NCBI GenBank assembly: GCA_039915085.1
Contig: JBDSOC010000087.1
Coordinates: 1-30,079 of the forward strand
Origin: JACMLD01 sp039915085
GTDB taxonomy: Bacteria > Bacteroidota > Bacteroidia > Chitinophagales > Chitinophagaceae
Direction: 5' to 3'
Length of the DNA stretch: 30,079 bases
The stretch's first letter is position 1. Each line of letters starts with the position of its first letter. Under the pieces are notes generated by a model. That model searched no databases and was not told the origin of the DNA. It saw nothing but the letters and a program-made list of their open reading frames with translations. Below, piece by piece: positions 15,485 to 22,077 of the stretch. The translations under genes were made by a program, and so were the position numbers.

Positions 15485-16409
15485 CGATTTTTTCTTTTGA
15501 AAAATTTACGATGATAACGCCTCCTAAAATAATTATAAGCGCTATTACCTGGTGCCAGGTTATTTGCTCATGGGCAAACATCCAACCCAAAAAAACAGCT
15601 ACTACCGGGTTTACATACGCATACGTGCCAACCAGTGATGGCGGCCGCACAGTCATAAGCCATACAAAAGACATATAACCAATCAATGAGCCAAATGTGA
15701 TTAAATAAATAAAAGCCATGATTGCCTGTACAGATACATTGCTCCATGCAAAGTGTTGAAGCTCGCCGCTGCTGATACCTGTAATAAGTGAAGCCAGGCC
15801 GGCTGCTAACATTTGTATAGCGGCCTTCATACCCGTAGATCCATTTGATTGTTTGTATTTTGAATAAAGTGAGCCGGTTGCCCAGCTGATGCTGCCCAGT
15901 ACCAATACAAAAAAGCTGATCAGTTGCATTTTATTATCGGCAAAATGAATGCTGCTATTACCGGCAAACAAAGAAAGCACGCCTGCAAAGCCAATCAGTA
16001 AGCCTATGATAATTTGTTTATTGGCAAAATGAAATTTCCATTGACGTTTATCCAGTATTACAAACCACAATGGCACAGTAGCAATAACAATAGCGGCAAA
16101 TCCGCTTGGCAGGTATTGCTCTACCCATACCAGGCCGGAGTTTCCTATAAACAACAAGAGAATGCCGCTAAATGAAATATTTCCAATTGATTTAATATCG
16201 GGCGCGTGCTCTCCCTTCAACCTGCACCAGGTGTAAAGAATCAGTCCGGCAATGATAAAGCGGCTGCCTGCCATTAAAAAAGGAGGAATGCTTTTTATTG
16301 CTATAAGTATTGCCAGGTAAGTGGAGCCCCAAATAATATACAAAGCGGCAAAAGCAGTAATAACAAGTGCTTTTGAAGGATTTTTTTGTGAAGTTGTTGG
16401 CGTTGACAT
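15438..16409 (-). CDS. EamA/DMT-family exporter (YedA-like)
   Basis: An inner-membrane transporter of 323 residues with ten predicted helices arranged as two EamA repeats (about 13-145 and 160-300). The opening AALYIIWGSTYLAILIAIKSIPPFLMAGSRF is the signature of YedA-type drug/metabolite exporters. The second repeat ends with AYVNPVVAVFLGWMFAHEQ, the usual EamA signature. The C-terminus is a short charged tail (SKEKIVANDSKNLARKSAVS). It starts 2 bases after the stop of an Lrp/AsnC regulator. DMT exporters paired with Lrp-type regulators often export amino acids, so amino-acid or small-metabolite export is a reasonable inference but not shown. Confidence 0.9.
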   Translation of the reverse strand: MSTPTTSQKNPSKALVITAFAALYIIWGSTYLAILIAIKSIPPFLMAGSRFIIAGLILYTWCRLKGEHAPDIKSIGNISFSGILLLFIGNSGLVWVEQYLPSGFAAIVIATVPLWFVILDKRQWKFHFANKQIIIGLLIGFAGVLSLFAGNSSIHFADNKMQLISFFVLVLGSISWATGSLYSKYKQSNGSTGMKAAIQMLAAGLASLITGISSGELQHFAWSNVSVQAIMAFIYLITFGSLIGYMSFVWLMTVRPPSLVGTYAYVNPVVAVFLGWMFAHEQITWHQVIALIIILGGVIIVNFSKEKIVANDSKNLARKSAVS

Positions 16410-16411
16410 AA

Positions 16412-16879
16412 TTACAATTTTGGAACAGGCAAATAATTATCTTCTTTTAAAGTTTCCAGTACGATGGTTGTCTTGGTTGAAATGATATTGGGAATTTTAC
16501 CAAACTTTTCACGCATTAGTTTTATAAGTGACTGCGGGTCTTCTGTACGGATTTTAATGAGATAGCAATCCTCGCCTGCAATATGGTGTACTTCCAGTAC
16601 CTCAGGAATTTTTGCAATTAGTTTTGCGGTAGATGAATCTCCCGGACCTGCGCTGCTTTTTATAGAGATAAATGCAAGTAATTTGAGGTTGAGTGCAGGC
16701 GGATCAATGCGGGTTATATAACCTTTGATGATTCCTTTTTGTTCCAGTTTTTTTACTCTTTCCAGGACAGCAGAGGGCGCCATACCACATTTTTTTGCCA
16801 GTTCAGTATTTTGCAAACGTGCATTTGTTTGTAGCGAAGAAAGAATGGTAAGATCGATTTTATCAAGGGAATACTCCAT
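16412..16879 (-). CDS. Lrp/AsnC-family transcriptional regulator
   Basis: A protein of 155 residues. The N-terminal winged helix-turn-helix (about 6-65) reads LDKIDLTILSSLQTNARLQNTELAKKCGMAPSAVLERVKKLEQKGIIKGY. The C-terminal RAM ligand-binding domain (about 70-145) includes VHHIAGEDCYLIKIRTED. The family forms dimers that assemble into octamers, binds amino acids, and commonly regulates its own gene and an adjacent transporter. The stop codon is 2 bases before the EamA start, so both are on one message with the ABM gene. A perfect 15-bp palindrome and further AGAATT copies stand right in front of the start codon, which suggests autoregulation. Confidence 0.94.
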   Translation of the reverse strand: MEYSLDKIDLTILSSLQTNARLQNTELAKKCGMAPSAVLERVKKLEQKGIIKGYITRIDPPALNLKLLAFISIKSSAGPGDSSTAKLIAKIPEVLEVHHIAGEDCYLIKIRTEDPQSLIKLMREKFGKIPNIISTKTTIVLETLKEDNYLPVPKL

Positions 16880-16884
16880 TATAA

Positions 16885-16958
16885 CAGAATTTAATTCTGC
16901 TAATTTAGTAAATTATAGAATTAAAACCTGAATATTTGATAATTTCAGAATTAATTGT
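16885..16958 (-). promoter_or_regulatory. Probable Lrp operator array upstream of the regulator gene
   Basis: CAGAATT-T-AATTCTG (16885-16899) is a perfect 15-bp palindrome starting 6 bases from the regulator's ATG. AGAATT recurs at 16917 and 16947, giving start-to-start distances of 31 and 30 bases, close to three helical turns. The third copy has a near-palindromic partner (CAGAATTAATTGTG, 16946-16959). Equal phasing on one DNA face is expected for Lrp-type octamers that wrap DNA. The binding itself is inferred. Confidence 0.55.
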
Positions 16959-17004
16959 GCAAAAGTTGCAATAAAACGGGTGTTTTTAGCATTGTATAAA
17001 TATG

Positions 17005-17085
17005 AAGTGCTGATTTATCCCGGGATTACATGATTACATCAACCGCGGTTCTCAGCACGTCGGTAAATCCCAAAATTTCAAAATG
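17005..17085. repeat. Dispersed imperfect hairpin element, copy 2
   Basis: The element reads GTGCTGATTT...CGGGATTA...TGATTA on the left and GTCGGTAAATCCCAAAATTTC on the right, the same motif order as at 2730-2838. Internal arms are GTGCTGA (17007-17013) with TCAGCAC (17052-17058) and GGGATT (17022-17027) with AATCCC (17066-17071). There is also a 10-bp palindrome AACCGCGGTT (17041-17050) and a tandem GATTACAT pair near 17023-17038. It lies between the Lrp operator region and the 3' end of the CDF gene. Confidence 0.5.
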
Positions 17086-17093
17086 AGTAATGA

Positions 17094-18089
17094 TTATTGT
17101 GCTGGCGAAATCCCATGTTTTTTATTGGAAATGATGTTCCTGAGTGTCCATTCAACCTTTTTTTCAAAAGGATGTTTCCTTACGTAGCAATCCTGTTTGT
17201 CGCATATGTGGCAGGAGAAATCAAGACAGCCATCTGTATGTACAAAAAATTCTATTGTATCTCCAAACTCTTTTTTTATGAGACTGATCAGGGCGTCTAT
17301 TTCTATGTGCGCCTGGTGAACGTTTAAATACCAGGGTACGGTCATATGGCAATCTATGTGGAGCTGCCCGCCGTATTTTATTACGCGCAGGTTATGCAAA
17401 TCTATCCAGTTTGTTCTTCTGTTATTGTTTAAAAGGATCACCAGCCTGGAAAGCAGGTCTTTGTCTATCTCGTCCATAATGCCGGCGAGTGAACTGCGTA
17501 TAATTTTATAACCGGTATACAGTATGATGAAAGCAAAAATAATGGCAACCAGGCTATCAATCCAGGTAAGCCTGGTAAAAATAATCAGCAATAAGCCAAT
17601 AATAATACCAATAGTAGACCAGGTATCTGTTTGTAAATGTTTACCACTGGCCTGCAGCGCAAGCGAATTATTTTTTCTGCCCTGCCGGATAGCAAAATAG
17701 CCAACAATGAAATTAATAGCGCCCGTAATACCTACCAGTATAATACCATAATCCAGCTTCTCCAGTTTTTTTGGATGAATAAAATTTTCTGCGGATGTGT
17801 AAATAACAATTAACCCGGCCAGGAATATGAGGGTGCCTTCCATTGCAGCCGATACAAACTCTGCTTTGCCATGTCCATATGGATGATCTTCATCCTTTGG
17901 CTTTGCGGCTACGTGTAAACTGTACAGCCCTATAAAACCTGCTATTACATTTACGGTACTTTCCAGTGCATCGGTAAGTATGGCTACAGATTTTGTAATG
18001 TACCAGGCAGCAACTTTAATAATAAACAATATTATTGCAATGGCAACAATGAATTGCTGCACCCGGAAGTTTTGTTTTTCTTTAGTCAA
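17094..18089 (-). CDS. Cation diffusion facilitator (CDF) transporter
   Basis: An inner-membrane divalent-metal/proton antiporter of 331 residues. The first segment contains SVAILTDALESTVNVIAG (metal-site Asp40), followed by the cytoplasmic HPYGHGKAEFVSA motif. The fifth helix has HLQTDTWST with the His/Asp pair. At +4 from Asp40 there is Ser44 where YiiP has Asp49, so metal preference cannot be assumed. A cytoplasmic ferredoxin-like dimerisation domain follows (about 205-285), with a Cys-rich tail GCLDFSCHICDKQDC and KHPFEKKVEWTL (about 285-315). The start is a TTG (18087-18089), since no ATG is in frame before the upstream stop; GTG at residue 10 is an alternative. A decayed OsmC frame lies immediately upstream. 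Confidence 0.9.
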   Translation of the reverse strand: MTKEKQNFRVQQFIVAIAIILFIIKVAAWYITKSVAILTDALESTVNVIAGFIGLYSLHVAAKPKDEDHPYGHGKAEFVSAAMEGTLIFLAGLIVIYTSAENFIHPKKLEKLDYGIILVGITGAINFIVGYFAIRQGRKNNSLALQASGKHLQTDTWSTIGIIIGLLLIIFTRLTWIDSLVAIIFAFIILYTGYKIIRSSLAGIMDEIDKDLLSRLVILLNNNRRTNWIDLHNLRVIKYGGQLHIDCHMTVPWYLNVHQAHIEIDALISLIKKEFGDTIEFFVHTDGCLDFSCHICDKQDCYVRKHPFEKKVEWTLRNIISNKKHGISPAQ

Positions 18090-18149
18090 AACGCAGTGTT
18101 TATAATTGGCTTATTCAATAATTACCTTTGCATTTATAACGCAGTGTTT
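18090..18149. repeat. 12-bp direct repeat in the CDF leader
   Basis: AACGCAGTGTTT occurs at 18090-18101, directly before the CDF TTG start, and again at 18138-18149, inside the OsmC remnant. The copies are 48 bases apart. This is the footprint expected from a local duplication or slipped-strand event and may mark how the OsmC/CDF junction was formed. Confidence 0.5.
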
Positions 18150-18278
18150 GAGCAGCATAGCTGCTATGCCGCAATATTTTTCAAGTGATAAATCTACTGC
18201 TCGTTTTACTTTATCTTCATAATCTGCAGGTATTTTTATAAAATAGGTAATGCTGGTATCGCCGGTACGTGGTTGTTT
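18111..18278 (-). pseudogene. C-terminal remnant of an OsmC-family protein
   Basis: The minus strand reads, without interruption, RTGDTSITYFIKIPADYED, then VKRAVDLSLEKYCGIAAMLL and KHCVINAKVIIE before a TAA. SLEKYCGIAAML with the conserved Cys is the hallmark of the C-terminal half of OsmC/Ohr-type proteins (peroxide-related thiol proteins of about 140 residues). The frame is closed by TGA only 55 codons upstream, and no N-terminal half exists. A nearby ATG at the complement of 18284 opens a different frame (MKTTTYR). The gene is therefore truncated and probably dead. It lies 21 bases upstream of the CDF start and is downstream of the dismutase terminator. Confidence 0.75.
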
Positions 18279-18316
18279 TCATATGTTTCAGTTTTGTACA
18301 ACAAATGTAATTCTTA

Positions 18317-18418
18317 GCCGCAGATTGGTTATTGTATTATTAATCTTTGAACAATTGAAAAAAGAAACGCGCCATCCGGGCGCGTTTCTGTAATATGTAT
18401 ATAGCGATAATCTGCGGC
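18317..18418. repeat. GCCGCAGATT inverted repeat flanking the dismutase terminator
   Basis: GCCGCAGATT (18317-18326) and AATCTGCGGC (18409-18418) are perfect inverted copies bracketing the terminator at 18363-18389. The same 10-mer pair forms the ends of the long palindromic terminator at 22997-23034 after rpoD. Confidence 0.55.
18357..18389 (-). terminator. Rho-independent terminator of the dismutase gene
   Basis: AGAAACGCGCC (18363-18373) pairs perfectly with GGCGCGTTTCT (18379-18389), an 11-bp stem with a five-base loop. On the minus strand it is followed by a T run (complement of 18358-18363). It lies 40 bases after the superoxide dismutase stop codon. Confidence 0.88.
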
Positions 18419-18428
18419 AATTACTATT

Positions 18429-19157
18429 CTACAAGCTTTCAAACCGCTTTTGTACAAAATCCCAGTTTACTACTTTCCACCAGTTTTCTATATACTCCGG
18501 GCGGCGATTCTGGTAATGCAGGTAATAGGCGTGTTCCCAAACATCCAGTCCCAGTAAAGGAAAACCTTTAATATCGGCAACATCCATTAAAGGATTATCC
18601 TGGTTGGGTGTAGAACCTGTTACCAGTTTTTTATCAGCCCCAACTACCAGCCATGCCCATCCGCTGCCAAACCTGTTTTTACCGGCATCACTGAACTGGG
18701 TTTTAAATGCATCAAAAGAATTAAAATCTTTTTCAATAGCAGCCAGTAATTTTCCGGAAGGCTTTCCTTCCCCATTCGCTTTAAAAGTTTTCCAGAACAG
18801 TTCATGATTATAATGTCCCCCGGCATTGTTGCGCATCTTTACAGAATATTTGGAAACCTTTGCCAGTACATCTTCAATGGGCTTTGAAGTATCCACACTT
18901 TCTGCAGTGGCTGCTTCTTTTACATTTTTAGCATAGGCAGCAGCATGTTTTGAATAATGTATTTCCATGGTCATTGCATCAATAACAGGCTCCAGTGCAT
19001 TATAAGCATAAGGAAGTGGTGTTTGATCAAAAGATGTATAAAGAGAAAAAGGAGAAACAGAAGCAAATATATTATTTGAGATAAAACTTGCAGCACTGAG
19101 TGCAATACCTGTTTTGGCAGAATCGGCAATAAACTTGCGGCGGTTTAATTTTTTCAT
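18429..19157 (-). CDS. Tat-exported superoxide dismutase, Mn/Fe family
   Basis: This enzyme converts superoxide to oxygen and hydrogen peroxide. The 242 residues include an N-terminal extension of about 45 with a twin-arginine signal (NRRKFIADSAK, Arg6-Arg7, then a hydrophobic stretch), so the folded metalloprotein should be exported to the periplasm. The catalytic domain has metal ligands His67 (EIHYSKH), His118 (GGHYNHELFW), Asp205 and His209 (DVWEHAYYLHY). The GGH-type second-ligand motif and NQDNPL (Gln186) resemble Mn-dependent rather than Fe-dependent enzymes; cambialistic use is possible. It starts 23 bases after the LptF/G-like gene stop on the same strand, so it is probably co-transcribed with it, and ends at a strong terminator. 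Confidence 0.93.
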   Translation of the reverse strand: MKKLNRRKFIADSAKTGIALSAASFISNNIFASVSPFSLYTSFDQTPLPYAYNALEPVIDAMTMEIHYSKHAAAYAKNVKEAATAESVDTSKPIEDVLAKVSKYSVKMRNNAGGHYNHELFWKTFKANGEGKPSGKLLAAIEKDFNSFDAFKTQFSDAGKNRFGSGWAWLVVGADKKLVTGSTPNQDNPLMDVADIKGFPLLGLDVWEHAYYLHYQNRRPEYIENWWKVVNWDFVQKRFESL

Positions 19158-19180
19158 AATGAAAAATATTTTGATTAAAG

Positions 19181-20629
19181 TTACACAATGCCGGATTCAT
19201 TCTTAGCGGATTTCTCATTCTTTATAAAAGCACGTACACGCCTGAAAAACCGGTAATAAAATTCCTGGTTAAAAAGCTGCGAATCGCGCATCGCCTTAAA
19301 AACAAGAAATATGCCTACAGGCAATAGTATAAAAGTAGCCAGCCACATACCCACTAATGGTTGCAATACATCCTGTTTTACAAATTTCTCACCATAATTG
19401 TTGAGCAGAAAAAATACTACGAAAAATGCCACAGCAAAAATTAACGGGGTACCAATGCCACCTTTTCTTATAATGGAGCCAAGTGGCGCTCCAATTAAGA
19501 ACAATACGAGGCAGGCAAAGGAAAGGCTGAATTTCCTGTGCCACTCAATGAGGTGCAGGCGAAGGTTCATTTTTCTGACAGCGTATTCAGCAGCTTGTCT
19601 TTCCATTACAGATTTAACAGAGCCGGCTTGCCCCATAGCGATGTCTACAATAGAAGATCGCATACTGTCCGGAACAATCTGGCTGAAAGAAGTAATATGG
19701 CCAGCAGTTTTTGGAGCAGCCTTCCAGTTGCTGTCGAGGTTTCTTCCAAAAGCAAGATAAAGACCGGCTTCAGCAGCAACAGTTTTGACAGTAGCTCTTT
19801 TATTTTTTTCCAGCGAATCAATGGCTTTATCCAATTGACGCACACTTAACATGCGCCAGTTATCTTTAAAAACACTGTCTTCTGTTTTTTGAATTTTGAA
19901 TGAACTGAGATCAAATATTTTTTTATAATCTTTAAAACCCATTCGGGTAAATTCAGTATTGGTAGTTATTCTTTCCCCTTTTTCTGAATAGCGCCAGCCG
20001 CTGCTCAGGTAAAATTCAAGATAATGCTTGTCAGCAGAAACTTTCATTAGACCACTGTCCGCTACTGTAATATTATCCTGCAGGTTATAATTTTTTTCAT
20101 AAATAACCACATTGCGGATGGTGCCGTTTTTTTCTTTTTTGCCAATCTTAATCACATAGCCATCTATCTTATCGTAAAAAACACCTTCTTTTATATCCAG
20201 CGCCGGTTTGGTAACAATAATATCGTATTTGAGTGTGTTTAATTTAAGTGTTGCGCGTGGTATGATATAATTATTAAAAAGAAAAGCAACACCGCAGATC
20301 AGTAAACTTATTATAAGTAACGGGCGCATAAAACGCAGTAAGGGAATACCCGCAGATTTTATGGCCACCAGTTCAAATGTTTCTCCCAGGTTTCCAAAAG
20401 TCATAATAGAAGAAAGCAATACAGCCAATGGTAATGCAAGGGGCACAACCGAAGCCGTTACATAAGACATTAAACGGGCAATGGTAAAAAAATCAAGGCC
20501 TTTGCCAACTATATCGTCTATGTACAACCAGAAAAATTGCAGTACCAGTACAAAAAGGGTTATAAAGAAGGTGGCGATAAAGGGGCCTACAAAAGCTTTC
20601 AATATAAGCCTGTCAAGTTTTTTTATCAC
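19181..20629 (-). CDS. LptF/LptG-type permease (YjgP/YjgQ family)
   Basis: This is a membrane subunit of the lipopolysaccharide exporter LptB2FG, which extracts LPS from the inner membrane. At 482 residues it is longer than E. coli LptF/LptG (about 360), mostly because of an enlarged periplasmic segment with a Lys/Glu-rich helical insertion, common in Bacteroidota. The opening IKKLDRLILKAFVGPFIATFFITLFVLVLQFFWLY and PLALPLAVLLSSIMTFGNLGETFELVAIKSAG (coupling-helix region) are typical. Three C-terminal helices (about 375-455) include LVLFLIGAPLGSIIRKGG. It is divergent from the unknown gene at 20787 and probably shares its message with the dismutase. I cannot tell F from G. Confidence 0.92.
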   Translation of the reverse strand: MIKKLDRLILKAFVGPFIATFFITLFVLVLQFFWLYIDDIVGKGLDFFTIARLMSYVTASVVPLALPLAVLLSSIMTFGNLGETFELVAIKSAGIPLLRFMRPLLIISLLICGVAFLFNNYIIPRATLKLNTLKYDIIVTKPALDIKEGVFYDKIDGYVIKIGKKEKNGTIRNVVIYEKNYNLQDNITVADSGLMKVSADKHYLEFYLSSGWRYSEKGERITTNTEFTRMGFKDYKKIFDLSSFKIQKTEDSVFKDNWRMLSVRQLDKAIDSLEKNKRATVKTVAAEAGLYLAFGRNLDSNWKAAPKTAGHITSFSQIVPDSMRSSIVDIAMGQAGSVKSVMERQAAEYAVRKMNLRLHLIEWHRKFSLSFACLVLFLIGAPLGSIIRKGGIGTPLIFAVAFFVVFFLLNNYGEKFVKQDVLQPLVGMWLATFILLPVGIFLVFKAMRDSQLFNQEFYYRFFRRVRAFIKNEKSAKNESGIV

Positions 20630-20639
20630 GTATTATACT

Positions 20640-20778
20640 AATTATACAAATTACACGAACTTTAAAACACGAAATATGAAGAAACGAAATACCGGCCGCC
20701 TGAATTTTTATGGTATAGCCTGAAACAGTTATTGAAATGAGCGGCTCCTGGTTTGTATAATTCGTTTCTGATTCGTGT
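20640..20778. repeat. Interleaved inverted repeats in a divergent promoter region
   Basis: AATTATACAAA (20640-20650) has a perfect inverted copy at 20752-20762. GAAACGAA (20681-20688) pairs with TTCGTTTC (20761-20768), and ACACGAA (20653 and 20667) with TTCGTGT (20772-20778). The pairs are not nested, so they look like a mosaic of repeated words rather than a single hairpin. The region must hold the start signals for both flanking genes. Confidence 0.45.
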
Positions 20779-20786
20779 TATAAAAT

Positions 20787-21392
20787 ATGAATATTTCAAA
20801 AATACAGCTTTCAGCAGAGGAATTACAACTGGTCACCAACAGCGAATGGATTTTAACAAAGCACCGCATTATTGAAAAAGTGTACCAGTTATTTGGAACC
20901 ATTTCTGGTCAGATGCAGCATTATTTGCAGGAAAGAAAGATACTGCACGATGAGGTAATGCAATTGCCGCCCAAAATTTCAAAAGGGGAGCAATATGAAG
21001 CCCTGCCATATGTAGTACTTGATTACCCGAGATTATTTTCAAAAGAAGATGTATTTGCGATACGTAGTTTTTTCTGGTGGGGTAATTATTTCAGTATTAC
21101 GTTACACCTTAAAGGGAAATTTTATCAGCAGTACTATAAAAAAATAGCAGCCGCAGCAGCCGCAAAAAAATTACAGGGTTATTATTTATCTTTTTCGGGA
21201 AGTGAATTCAGTTTTAACCTTGAAGGAAAAAATTATTTTTTGGCAAATGATACGATGAGCAATGGAAATAAAGAAATGGAACAGCCATCTTTTTTAAAAA
21301 TCAGTTATAAAATTTCCTTTGAACACTGGGATATAGCCGAACAAAAGCTTATGCAAATCTTTATGCATTTTATAACCCTGGCCGAAGATTAA
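20787..21392 (+). CDS. Conserved-looking cytoplasmic protein of unknown function
   Basis: A protein of 201 residues that I do not recognise. It lacks a signal peptide or membrane helix. An N-terminal helical part (LSAEELQLVTNSEWILTKHRIIEKVYQLFG) is followed by KGEQYEALPYVVLDYPRLFSKEDVFAIRSFFWWGNYFSITLHLKG, a highly patterned beta/aromatic segment. An Ala/Lys-rich helix (IAAAAAAKKL) and further strands complete it. Good codon composition and the ordered hydrophobic pattern support a real gene. Its stop codon overlaps that of the convergent START-like gene (shared TTAA at 21389-21392). It is divergent from the LptF/G gene. No function is assigned. Confidence 0.75.
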   Translation: MNISKIQLSAEELQLVTNSEWILTKHRIIEKVYQLFGTISGQMQHYLQERKILHDEVMQLPPKISKGEQYEALPYVVLDYPRLFSKEDVFAIRSFFWWGNYFSITLHLKGKFYQQYYKKIAAAAAAKKLQGYYLSFSGSEFSFNLEGKNYFLANDTMSNGNKEMEQPSFLKISYKISFEHWDIAEQKLMQIFMHFITLAED

Positions 21393-21769
21393 TTACCGAT
21401 GCGGTGAAACAGATCTTTCACCTGGTAATCCCAAAGCTGGCTCTGATCTTTTATTTCTTTTTTCTCTGCAAAATCATTTATAATCAGGATGGTTTGATTG
21501 GTGACTTCTGATTTTTCAATCCTGAATTCAAAATATTCTTCCTTGGGCGCAGTTATCCAATGAAATTTTACATATTTTTCTTCTTCACCTTCTACAATTT
21601 CTGCTTTTTCCACAGTTCCATTCCATGAAAAACTAAATATATTGTCACGTTCATCTACTTTGTCTGCAAACCATTCCTGCAGGCCCGCAGGCGTACTTAA
21701 AAAATCATACAGGATAGACGGGGAACATCTTACCGGGTATTCTAACGTAAATAATTGTTTTTTACTCAT
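21389..21769 (-). CDS. START/AHSA1-like domain protein
   Basis: A protein of 126 residues with the SRPBCC (Bet v 1/AHSA1) outline: YPVRCSPSILYDFLSTPAGLQEWFADKVD at the N-terminus, a run of antiparallel strands (IFSFSWNGTVEKAEIVE, YVKFHWIT, YFEFRIEKSE, TILIINDFA), and a C-terminal helix DYQVKDLFHRIGN. The TPAGLQEWFAD pattern is characteristic of AHSA1-type ligand-binding folds. The C-terminal helix is shorter than in many relatives. The ligand is unknown. The stop codon overlaps that of the convergent unknown gene, and rpoD lies divergently upstream. Confidence 0.85.
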   Translation of the reverse strand: MSKKQLFTLEYPVRCSPSILYDFLSTPAGLQEWFADKVDERDNIFSFSWNGTVEKAEIVEGEEEKYVKFHWITAPKEEYFEFRIEKSEVTNQTILIINDFAEKKEIKDQSQLWDYQVKDLFHRIGN

Positions 21770-22077
21770 CTCGCAATCATTGGTCTAAGTATTTCTAATG
21801 ATGCAATAATAGAAAATTATTGAACGCAGCAAAATTTTAGTTTTGGTTTTTTTGTTAAGGTTTTACCAATATGCCCGGGCAAGCGCAGCTCAAATTAGCT
21901 GATAAGCAGCTATTTACAACTGAAAAACGCGAAAATATCATCAAATTCTGTTAAATCCACACAATAAAGAATTTATCCGCTTTGCCAAATTTTAAGATAA
22001 GAAAATAGGCTTATTAACGTTTAATTGTAAGATGATACGACCCTTTCAACCAAATTCATCCAAAATAAAGTCCACCT
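21770..22077. other. Divergent spacer upstream of rpoD
   Basis: A 308-base AT-rich stretch without a gene. TAGTTTTG at 21838-21845 fits the -7 element for rpoD, but the nearest TTG (21820) is only 15 bases upstream, so it is a weak promoter candidate and would give a leader of about 230 nt. TAGCTG/CAGCTA (21896-21901 and 21907-21912) could form a small hairpin in that leader. Nothing else stands out. Confidence 0.35.
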
